Positions 1-5,529 of a DNA stretch of 5,529 bases are shown piece after piece. The number at the start of each line of letters is the position of its first letter. The stretch's first letter is position 1. A program made the translations under genes and the position numbers. A model generated the notes under the pieces. That model had not been told where the DNA came from. It saw nothing but the letters and a program-made list of their open reading frames with translations, and ran no database searches. Origin of the DNA: Nitrospirae bacterium GWC2_56_14 (GTDB taxonomy: Bacteria; Nitrospirota; UBA9217); assembly GCA_001803705.1 (NCBI GenBank), contig MHDY01000166.1, forward strand, positions 1-5,529. The letters run 5' to 3'.

Positions 1-470
1 CTTGCCGTTTCTGAGCCATTCTGCACGACGAACTGCGTCGCGTATCCCGATTCCCCCAACGGCTGCAGCATACTGTCGGACAGACGCCGCGAAGATGCGG
101 CAAGAGTGACCTGACAATGATCTTTCAGCGCCTTGACCATTATTTCAACGCATGTCGGTTCGATAACATCATCTGCACAGACAATCTTGACATACTCCCC
201 CGTGGCCAACTCAACGCATCTTGCGAAGTTACCTGCAAAGCCAAGCCGGGTTTCGTTTATGACATACCTGATCCTGTCATCGAGCGTCATCAGCTCCCGT
301 ACCTTCTCATGGGTATTGTCAGTGGAACAGTCATCAATGACGATGATCTCCAGATTTCTGAACGTCTGTGACCGCGCCGATTGTATTGCATCGCTTATGT
401 ACCGGGAGTAGTTGTAGGTCGGGATACACACACTGACGACTGGGGCCAAGGACGCTTCCATACATGTCAT
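1..470 (-). CDS. Glycosyltransferase family 2 (GT-A fold), N-terminal 156 residues, 3' end outside window
   Basis: Translating the minus strand from ATG at 470 gives 156 codons with no stop before the window edge, so this is the N-terminal part of a longer protein. It opens with the classic GT2 start VSVCIPTYN (residues 12-20), followed by a helix and the nucleotide-binding strand IIVIDDCSTDNT (42-53), with Asp46, Asp47 and Asp51. The segment NETRLGFAGNFARCVELATG (72-91) is typical of the family. CADD (98-101) stands where the metal-binding DXD motif lies. By family it should transfer a sugar from a nucleotide-sugar to a lipid-linked acceptor at the cytoplasmic face of the inner membrane; donor and acceptor cannot be told. 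The ATG overlaps the flippase stop (ATGA, 467-470), and GGAG lies 11 bases upstream. A second ATG at 461 is possible but further from that site. The family call is firm; the specific reaction is unknown. Confidence 0.93.
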   Translation of the reverse strand, partial: MTCMEASLAPVVSVCIPTYNYSRYISDAIQSARSQTFRNLEIIVIDDCSTDNTHEKVRELMTLDDRIRYVINETRLGFAGNFARCVELATGEYVKIVCADDVIEPTCVEIMVKALKDHCQVTLAASSRRLSDSMLQPLGESGYATQFVVQNGSETA

Positions 471-1885
471 CTCGAAAGAATCTCCGGATCTATTAATTTA
501 CCAACCAACTGGAATCGATGCAGATACATGCCGGCTATCAGCAAAAAATATGCAGACCCGTAAATAGCCAGGTTCAGGTTGTCATTGCTTACAAAGACCG
601 AGCAGATGAGTACCAATAGCAGGGGAACCACCGAGGCTAGGACGAAGCTGGAGAGATCTCGTACGATTGGGTAGTCGGTAACTCGTCTGAAGTATGTCAG
701 GCCTACAGCGGTGACAATAAGTTTGGCACCAAGTGTTGCCAAAGCTGCCCCGACCGCTCCAAACATCGGGATGAGGGCAAAGTTCAGGGCGAGGTTCGCG
801 ATGTTTCCGCTCAATATGGAGTTTCCGTATTCTCGTGACATGTTCCAGGCTGAAAATGGAATGACAATTATGCCGCTCATGAATCCGAATGTGATGACGA
901 AACCCAATATCATGAGGCAAGGAACGCATTCAATGAATTGCGGTCCGTAGAGCAGTGCTACGATTCTATCGGAAAAGTAGAAGAGAAAAAAACCGAGAGG
1001 AATGGTTAAGAAAGACATGGCGAATACGTATGTGGACATCACCTGGTGTATCTGTTTCTGCTTGAATCCCTGAGCTAGGCTTCTGAACATGGTTGGTGTG
1101 ACAACATCGCTAATTCTGTAGAAAGGATAGATGATTTTGTAGGCTGCTTCATAGAGTCCGACGGTATATGGATTCGAAAAATAGTAGAGAAAGATCCTGT
1201 CGGATGAAAGGTAGATATACACGGAGAGGTCGGCTTTGAGAAAATGGAATGCTTCCCGGTAGTAGGTTCGTATGATTTCAAGATGGTCTCTATCGAAAAG
1301 GCCCCCATTGAAATGGCACAAGCCGCTGCGGTATAGGCAAAAGACTGAGAGGCCGAGGCTTCCGAGTGAATTAACCAGGGTAAGGTAAGGCAGGTAGATC
1401 CAGTCTGCCGGTTCGTGAATGAAGATAAATACGGCAGTCGCAGCCAGGAGGCTCTGCGTTATCCTGGTCATTGAAAGTATCTTTATTCGTCCCATAGCAA
1501 CGAAAACCCATGCAGGGGTACAGGCATCAATGCATATGGCGAAAATTGATATCGAGATGAAATACTTCAGCCGTGAGTCGATGGGCAGACGCTCTGCAAC
1601 GAGCACGGAGAAAGCGACCAACGCGGCCGACACCACCAGCTTCGGCGGCATCGTGATAGCCAGCAATGCGTCGAGCCTCGCATCGTCTCGGGCTAAACGC
1701 TGTGTGGCAAGAGAAGTCAGCCCACCATCAGCGAGGCGCGAAAGAAACAGGAGCAGTGAGCTGGTCACCGCACTCAGGCCCACAATTTCCGGACCCACTA
1801 TGCGGCTCAGGTACACCATGCTGAGAGCACTCAGTGCAAGCCCGATAATTTCAGCGGCAGCGCGGAAAGTGAGGTTGCATGTCAT
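467..1885 (-). CDS. Wzx-like oligosaccharide flippase (MOP superfamily, polysaccharide biosynthesis protein)
   Basis: The 472-residue protein is almost entirely hydrophobic, with about 12-14 probable membrane helices (for example near 9-29, 83-97, 106-128, 143-157, 164-185, 283-303, 322-344, 377-398, 411-430 and 437-455). Its length and layout fit the MOP/MATE-like Wzx family. Family-like signatures are YTVGLYEAAYKI (240-251) in the middle and FGAVGAALATLGAKLI (375-390) near the end. By family it should turn undecaprenyl-pyrophosphate-linked repeat units from the cytoplasmic to the periplasmic side of the inner membrane. I chose ATG at 1885: it forms an ATGA overlap with the methyltransferase stop and has AGAAGG seven bases upstream, whereas the ATG at 1891 would leave only one base after AGAAGG. 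Base composition looks lower in GC than the export genes upstream, as is common for serotype-specific flippases. Substrate cannot be read from sequence. Confidence 0.92.
   Translation of the reverse strand: MTCNLTFRAAAEIIGLALSALSMVYLSRIVGPEIVGLSAVTSSLLLFLSRLADGGLTSLATQRLARDDARLDALLAITMPPKLVVSAALVAFSVLVAERLPIDSRLKYFISISIFAICIDACTPAWVFVAMGRIKILSMTRITQSLLAATAVFIFIHEPADWIYLPYLTLVNSLGSLGLSVFCLYRSGLCHFNGGLFDRDHLEIIRTYYREAFHFLKADLSVYIYLSSDRIFLYYFSNPYTVGLYEAAYKIIYPFYRISDVVTPTMFRSLAQGFKQKQIHQVMSTYVFAMSFLTIPLGFFLFYFSDRIVALLYGPQFIECVPCLMILGFVITFGFMSGIIVIPFSAWNMSREYGNSILSGNIANLALNFALIPMFGAVGAALATLGAKLIVTAVGLTYFRRVTDYPIVRDLSSFVLASVVPLLLVLICSVFVSNDNLNLAIYGSAYFLLIAGMYLHRFQLVGKLIDPEILSR
482..485 (-). promoter_or_regulatory. 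Probable ribosome binding site GGAG for the glycosyltransferase
   Basis: GGAG lies in the last codons of the flippase gene, 11 bases before ATG at 470. It is a weak site with a rather long spacer, so initiation may rely mainly on coupling through the ATGA overlap. Confidence 0.5.
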
Positions 1886-2748
1886 CGGCATGCCTTCTGC
1901 GCGTAGAAAACGGAGGTTATATACTCATGGTCCACTGCGTATCGGCGCTCTCTGCACGTGAACCCGTCGCGGCTCATGTAACGCGACGCATCTCTTCCGA
2001 AGTCTCTGAAGGCGAGGATGCCGTCTCCGCGAATTGAATCCCCGTGCATGACCGGTTCCAGGAGGTGTTGTATGGCGCCATCGACCACCCTTGCCCGCTC
2101 CAGGGTTTCCGACACATTGTGGTCGGCCGGGACGGTGAAGACGTGAAATCCTCCCGGTTTCAGAACCCTCCTGATCTCGGACAGTGCCTTGTCGAGGTCC
2201 GCCACGTGTTCCAGCACATCGCTGTTGATCACCACATCAAAAGAGTTATCCGGAAATGTCAGGCACTCCAGGTTCTCGTTTCGAATCGAGTTTACGGAAA
2301 CTCCAGGCGCACAATGTTCGAAAAATTCGGAGACTACGTAATTTGATAACTTCCTGAGGTGGTCCGATCGAAAGGTATTGTAAGCAGCCGTTTCATATAC
2401 GTGAAACTGTTTATCCTTCTGGAGCCTTCGGAGAAGGTCGGCAGAAGAGGATAGGCCAAGGAGTTCCAGGACGGTGTTTGCATTCATCCGCAACCGGTAA
2501 CTGGCATTGCAGTAACAGCAAAAGTGATTTTCTCTCTGGATGAGGGAGTGCTTGAAGGAGTCGCTCGACTTCCACTCGGAGGTAATTCTTTCGATATGTC
2601 TCTTTACATCGACTGAATAGGCAATGATGCTGGCTCTGTTACAAGACGGGCAGTACTCCCTGGTACTGTACCTCCAGACATGAGGCTTCAGGACCATTTT
2701 CAGGGCCGTCACGCACAATCTGCTGACCGACTTGAATCTGCTTTTCAT
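1882..2748 (-). CDS. Class I SAM-dependent methyltransferase (type 11-like) with N-terminal Cys4 module
   Basis: The 288-residue protein has two parts. The N-terminus carries two CxxC pairs, CPSC (33-36) and CCYC (77-80), spaced like a zinc-binding module. The C-terminal part is a Rossmann-type methyltransferase: LTFPDNSFDVVINSDVLEHV (163-182), then EIRRVLKPGGFHVFTVP (191-207), the acidic-loop and post-motif regions of the type 11 family. A glycine-rich motif I is not visible; HVYETAAYN (116-124) and NYVVSEFF (136-143) occupy the expected place. A late block with HGD (235-237) and FRDFGRD (247-253) fits my memory of a methyltransferase subfamily found in sugar clusters. It probably methylates a glycan or lipid-linked precursor; the target is unknown. 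The frame is open up to 2991, but that part lies inside the chain-length gene. ATG at 2748 is the first good start after that gene's stop, with a modest AGGACAGG ending 11 bases upstream. Codons before it look like read-through. Confidence 0.85.
   Translation of the reverse strand: MKSRFKSVSRLCVTALKMVLKPHVWRYSTREYCPSCNRASIIAYSVDVKRHIERITSEWKSSDSFKHSLIQRENHFCCYCNASYRLRMNANTVLELLGLSSSADLLRRLQKDKQFHVYETAAYNTFRSDHLRKLSNYVVSEFFEHCAPGVSVNSIRNENLECLTFPDNSFDVVINSDVLEHVADLDKALSEIRRVLKPGGFHVFTVPADHNVSETLERARVVDGAIQHLLEPVMHGDSIRGDGILAFRDFGRDASRYMSRDGFTCRERRYAVDHEYITSVFYAQKACR
1893..1898 (-). promoter_or_regulatory. Ribosome binding site AGAAGG for the flippase
   Basis: AGAAGG lies inside the 3' end of the methyltransferase gene, seven bases before ATG at 1885 but only one base before ATG at 1891. 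This favours the downstream ATG and an ATGA overlap with the preceding stop. Confidence 0.72.
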
Positions 2749-2800
2749 TTGATACCGTACCTGTCCTGTTTTCCAAAGGATTCGCTGCGATCTATAGTTC

Positions 2801-4012
2801 TCATACCTCTGTACCGATCCGGGCGACCGCGTCGTCCTCCCGACGGCGAAGGGCCGCATACCGCTTAAGCCTTTCGATTCGCTCTCGTGCAGCCGGATCT
2901 CTCGACAGCCGCTCCCGCGACTCCAGCATGAGGCTTGCGAGCACGCCGGCAAAGATGCCCACAACAGAGGCAATGGCGACAGTCTTGGCACGTTTGGGCC
3001 GGTCTTTCTTTTCCGGTTCCAGCGCCTTGTCGATCACCTGTATCGGCGCACCGCTCCGGGATTCGTCCATCTTTGCCACCTCGTATTGCTTTGCCAGAAG
3101 CTCGAAGAGGGTTTCCGAATACTTGAGGTCCCGCATTTTCCTTACATATCCGGTTCCTGCGGCCGGAACATTTCCCGACGAGAGAAGAACCGCAGGATTG
3201 GTCCCCCCCCTCCCCTCCAGCCTCCCCAATTGCTCTCTCATCCCTCTGAGCTCTTCCTCGGTCTTCTGCAGATCAGGGTTCTGAGGCATTGAGTAGGTCC
3301 TTATTACCTTCAACTGAACCTGCTTAGAGGCTATTTCCGCTCGTAGTTTCGCAACGGACTCAATGATTGCCTTCGCCTGTTCCTTCATTTCGATTGCTCC
3401 AGTTTCTTCCTGGAAGCCTTTCATCGCCTCTTCTGACCTGACCATGGTCTCTTTCGCTTCTTTCAGTTTTTCCTCAAAGAAGAGTCTCCGCTGCGATGCT
3501 TCCGTAAGAGCAAGCTCCTGTGTGAGACGTTTCAATTCCTCAACAAGCGCGTTGGCCATCAAGGCGGCTCTTTTCCGGTCGCGGTCCGCGACTCCGATGC
3601 TGATGACGCCGCTTTTCCGGTCATTAGCGATTAATAGAGCCGCCTGGAGCCTGCTTCGTGCGTCTTCACGATACTTCACCTTGTACACCTCGGTCAGATG
3701 AAACCGATCCACCATCCGGTCCAGAACGGTTCGACTCTGCAGAAGTCCCGCATACAGGTCGTTCATGCTCTTTTTCCCAAGAAGGGCTCCCGGAAAGCCA
3801 GCGCCCCCCAGCTGACTCAGGAGTTGGGCCGAGGAAGACGCGTTGTCCGAATCAGGTGGCAGGATCCTGGTCCGCGCCACATAGACCGGGGGAATCAGGA
3901 ATACCACCAGTGCTGCGATGGCTACGAATGACAGGGTTATTCCCGCTACAACCCGCTTCCACTTGAGAATGACGATGAGGTAATCGATCAAGGTCGGTTT
4001 CGTCTCTGTCAA
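2801..4012 (-). CDS. Wzz/GNVR-type polysaccharide chain-length determinant (polysaccharide co-polymerase), TTG start
   Basis: The 403-residue protein has the co-polymerase layout: short cytoplasmic N-terminus, membrane helix at about 20-41 ending in PP, a large periplasmic part, and a second helix at about 343-363. The first periplasmic stretch (42-110) is Wzz-like. Residues 145-235 are rich in Lys, Glu and Ala and predict a long coiled coil. YSETLFELLAKQYEVAK (298-314) matches the GNVR-type region, and IDKALEPEKKDRPKR (327-341) is the proline-bearing lead into the last helix. By family it sits in the inner membrane, controls chain length and couples polymerisation to the outer-membrane exporter. 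There is no Walker A motif, so the tyrosine kinase domain of Wzc is absent; only a basic tail of about 40 residues follows the last helix. The start is TTG at 4012: an in-frame TAG lies just upstream and AGGAGG sits eight bases before it. It follows the SLBB gene, the usual partner. A run of eight G lies within codons 268-270. Confidence 0.93.
   Translation of the reverse strand: MTETKPTLIDYLIVILKWKRVVAGITLSFVAIAALVVFLIPPVYVARTRILPPDSDNASSSAQLLSQLGGAGFPGALLGKKSMNDLYAGLLQSRTVLDRMVDRFHLTEVYKVKYREDARSRLQAALLIANDRKSGVISIGVADRDRKRAALMANALVEELKRLTQELALTEASQRRLFFEEKLKEAKETMVRSEEAMKGFQEETGAIEMKEQAKAIIESVAKLRAEIASKQVQLKVIRTYSMPQNPDLQKTEEELRGMREQLGRLEGRGGTNPAVLLSSGNVPAAGTGYVRKMRDLKYSETLFELLAKQYEVAKMDESRSGAPIQVIDKALEPEKKDRPKRAKTVAIASVVGIFAGVLASLMLESRERLSRDPAARERIERLKRYAALRRREDDAVARIGTEV
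3203..3210 (-). repeat. G8 homopolymer inside the chain-length gene
   Basis: On the coding strand eight G in a row span the end of Arg268 and codons Gly269-Gly270, preceded by another G4 run one base away. The encoded stretch LEGRGGTNP lies in a linker between the coiled coil and the GNVR-like segment, so a change in length here would shift the frame before the second membrane helix. The reading frame is intact as given. Confidence 0.9.
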
Positions 4013-4020
4013 CGAGGAAT

Positions 4021-4026
4021 CCTCCT
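4021..4026 (-). promoter_or_regulatory. Ribosome binding site AGGAGG deciding the TTG start of the chain-length gene
   Basis: The minus strand reads TAGGAGGATTCCTCG and then TTG at 4012, a perfect Shine-Dalgarno core with an eight-base spacer. An in-frame TAG overlaps this site (4025-4027), so no start further upstream is possible. The end of the 134-bp inverted repeat is only five bases upstream of it. Confidence 0.88.
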
Positions 4027-4031
4027 AACAA

Positions 4032-4165
4032 GTTGTTGAAAAACAGCCATCTCGCCGCCGTCCTCGCAAGCCCCTTGTGCGGCGTAGCGCTGTTTATGCC
4101 CCAGAGGGTACTACGCCTCCGCAGGGCTTGCTGCGGGTGCGACGACCTGACTGTTTTTGAACAAC
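4032..4165. repeat. 134-bp imperfect inverted repeat (REP/MITE-like palindromic element) between the SLBB and chain-length genes
   Basis: The arms at 4032-4087 and 4111-4165 are inverted copies. The outer 15 bases match at 14 positions (GTTGTTGAAAAACAG against GTTGTTCAAAAACAG in reverse complement). Further blocks CAAGCCC (4067-4073 with 4124-4130) and GGCGTAG (4081-4087 with 4111-4117) also pair. My hand alignment gives roughly two thirds identity over the arms, around a loop of 23 bases (4088-4110). The element fills nearly all of the 171-bp gap: it starts 18 bases after the SLBB stop and ends five bases before the next ribosome binding site. As RNA it would fold into a long hairpin in the operon transcript. 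It encodes no credible protein. It resembles dispersed palindromic repeats that I recall from Geobacter-like genomes, but copy number cannot be judged from one window. No convincing target-site duplication is seen. Confidence 0.82.
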
Positions 4166-4183
4166 CTGGGTTTCACCAACCTA

Positions 4184-5529
4184 CTAAAACAACGCGATTA
4201 CTACCCCTGTTGCAACTGCAATTTGGAATAGAATCTGTGTAATGTCCTTCGTATTCCGCATCCAGGCCACCCGATCTATCTTTTCCGGGACCACGATGGT
4301 ATCGCCGGAATTAATGCTGTTACCGAATCCGAAGAAAGTACCGCCGGCTTTTACTGCGGTGCCGTTGGCCTGCAGTATGTACACGTTGTCGCAATCGGCG
4401 TTGGGTGCAAACCCTCCGGCCAGACCGATGTAGTGGCTATACTCTTCGGTCGGCTCATACACGAATGCGCTTTGATTGAATACCGAGCCGATAACCTGTA
4501 CGGTGTTCGGGTTCGAAGGGACGAATATGGCATCCCCCTGTTCCAGTTCGATATCGTGTGCCGTTTCCCGGAGCAGTGTTGCCTCGTTCATGTTCAGGGC
4601 GATTCGTCCTTTGGCCTTCGCCCCCTTCAACTGGGCAAGGAAATACCGTTTCTGCTCCAGCTCCATCTGGATCAAACGGGCATCGTCCGGAGAGGAGGCG
4701 GTGGCAACTTGAGCGTTTCCGGCTGAAAGGAGTTCCCGCTCGAGCCGCTCGACCATTTCATCTATCTGCTTCTGCTGAAGCTCCCTTACTTTCTCGCGAG
4801 TAAATACTGCTCCTCGTACATGTGCCCGTTCGGTAAATCCTCCGGCCCGTTCCAGAACCGACGAAAGTCGTTCGCCTTTTTTCAGACCATAGGTTCCCGG
4901 AAACCTCACCTCCCCGCCTAGGGTGACGGTACGGGTAGGGCTCCATTCCGGGACCGGCCGTATGAACAGGGTATCGTCCCGCTGCAGGAGCACGTTGTTC
5001 TCGGCATCACCCCTGGCTGCCTTGGCGACATCTATCACCATCAGATCCGTCTCCGGACCTTCCTGGGTAACCGTAACCCTCGTTAGCTCAGCCTGGTCCG
5101 ACGCGAAATAGCGCACCCCGCCTGCAAGCGCAATAACATCCCGCACCCTCGTCACCCCCGCATTGACGGCGTATTCTCCCGGATAGGCGACTGCACCGGT
5201 AACATTGATCGCATTCGGCTCATCCACGACGGAGAAGAGCCGTGCCATGTCACCGTCCTGCAGCACGAAATTTTTCTCCGCGCTTGTTTCAATGTCGATG
5301 AGATCACCTTCAAACAGGGTCCTGAATTGGCGGTCCTGCACCCGCTGCATCTGCACCCGGCCCTTGAATGCGTTCCCCGTGAGCCCCCCCGCCATGCCGA
5401 TGAGATCGAGAAGCCTGGTTTCGCCTTTCAGCTCGTAGACCGCGGGGGTTTTCACATTGCCGGCAATCCCTGCCAGCGGACCGATGGGCGGAATAAAAAT
5501 TACATCTTCCGGCATGAGCCGGATGTCCT
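4184..5529 (-). CDS. SLBB-domain polysaccharide export protein (Wza-like), C-terminal part, 5' end outside window
   Basis: The frame stays open through the window edge; residues DIRL precede the first visible Met at 5515, so that Met is probably internal and the gene is partial. Counting from that Met (443 residues), four SLBB copies are visible, each with the (I/L/V)xGxV start and a late (A/G)GG turn: IAGNVKTPAVYEL (17-29), VTGAVAYPGEYAV (105-117), LGGEVRFPGTYGL (199-211) and VIGSVFNQSAFVY (341-353). Each is followed by a strand of the type GDxxFV, for example LEQGDAIFVPSNP (324-336). Between the third and fourth copies lies a charged, probably coiled-coil stretch (about 240-300). The C-terminus, from about 418, ends in the hydrophobic helix ILFQIAVATGVVIALF, as expected for exporters that insert a C-terminal helix in the outer membrane. 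By family it forms the periplasmic and outer-membrane channel working with the Wzz-type protein encoded next. Signal peptide and export motif would lie outside the window. Confidence 0.93.
   Translation of the reverse strand, partial: DIRLMPEDVIFIPPIGPLAGIAGNVKTPAVYELKGETRLLDLIGMAGGLTGNAFKGRVQMQRVQDRQFRTLFEGDLIDIETSAEKNFVLQDGDMARLFSVVDEPNAINVTGAVAYPGEYAVNAGVTRVRDVIALAGGVRYFASDQAELTRVTVTQEGPETDLMVIDVAKAARGDAENNVLLQRDDTLFIRPVPEWSPTRTVTLGGEVRFPGTYGLKKGERLSSVLERAGGFTERAHVRGAVFTREKVRELQQKQIDEMVERLERELLSAGNAQVATASSPDDARLIQMELEQKRYFLAQLKGAKAKGRIALNMNEATLLRETAHDIELEQGDAIFVPSNPNTVQVIGSVFNQSAFVYEPTEEYSHYIGLAGGFAPNADCDNVYILQANGTAVKAGGTFFGFGNSINSGDTIVVPEKIDRVAWMRNTKDITQILFQIAVATGVVIALF

Noticed and set aside
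1419..1961. Plus-strand open frame of 180 codons opposite the flippase
   Set aside because: It is antisense to the flippase and methyltransferase genes, has an Arg/Ser/Ala-rich composition typical of shadow frames, and shows no recognisable motif.
2749..2800. Promoter in the 52-bp spacer before the methyltransferase
   Set aside because: I see no convincing -35/-10 pair or -24/-12 element there; the spacer is short enough for readthrough from the upstream gene.
2749..2991. N-terminal extension of the methyltransferase frame back to 2991
   Set aside because: It overlaps the well-supported chain-length gene in another frame and its Arg/Ser-rich translation resembles no domain; ATG at 2748 lies just after that gene's stop.
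4032..4165. The inverted repeat as a rho-independent terminator
   Set aside because: The hairpin is long and imperfect, and the T5 run lies inside the arm and is followed by CAACAAC rather than a T tract at the hairpin foot; the downstream gene also depends on the same transcript unless a promoter lies unseen in the gap.
4027..4183. Target-site duplication around the inverted repeat
   Set aside because: CCTA occurs on both sides (4024-4027 and 4180-4183) but not directly at the repeat ends, and four bases can match by chance.
4033..4242. Plus-strand open frame of 69 codons starting at TTG and running through the inverted repeat
   Set aside because: It consists mostly of the palindromic repeat and then runs antisense into the end of the SLBB gene; there is no ribosome binding site and the Cys/Arg-rich product looks like translated repeat.

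Overview
The window holds part of a bacterial extracellular-polysaccharide (exopolysaccharide, capsule or O-antigen type) assembly locus. All five genes lie on the minus strand, so transcription runs from high to low coordinates: SLBB-domain export protein (5' end outside the window), Wzz/GNVR-type chain-length protein, class I methyltransferase with a Cys4 N-terminal module, Wzx-like oligosaccharide flippase, and a family 2 glycosyltransferase whose 3' end is outside the window. No plus-strand gene, RNA gene, CRISPR array or transposase gene is supported.

The likely source is a Gram-negative bacterium with an outer membrane. The style of the SLBB and Wzz proteins, and the palindromic repeat whose ends carry the GTTGTTGAAAAAC sequence, remind me of Geobacter and related Desulfuromonadota. 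That assignment is from memory and is only moderately to weakly supported.

Layout: 5529-4184, C-terminal portion of the SLBB export protein with four SLBB copies visible. 4165-4032, a 134-bp imperfect inverted repeat that fills almost the whole 171-bp gap to the next gene. 4012-2801, the Wzz-type protein, starting at TTG behind a perfect AGGAGG. 2800-2749, a 52-bp spacer with no other feature that I can see. 2748-1882, the methyltransferase. 1885-467, the flippase, overlapping the methyltransferase stop as ATGA. 470-1, the glycosyltransferase, overlapping the flippase stop, again as ATGA. There is no stretch over 300 bases without a gene.

How the genes fit together (inference from family knowledge): glycosyltransferases build a lipid-linked repeat unit in the cytoplasm, the methyltransferase may modify a sugar or end group, the flippase turns the unit across the inner membrane, a polymerase (not in the window) joins units, the Wzz-type protein sets chain length and links to export, and the SLBB protein forms the periplasmic/outer-membrane conduit. 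This is the usual Wzx/Wzy-dependent arrangement. The core set looks conventional. The points most worth a second look are the palindromic repeat placed right against a ribosome binding site, the G8 tract inside the chain-length gene, and the methyltransferase that lacks a classical glycine-rich SAM motif. I do not see evidence for a wholly new system.
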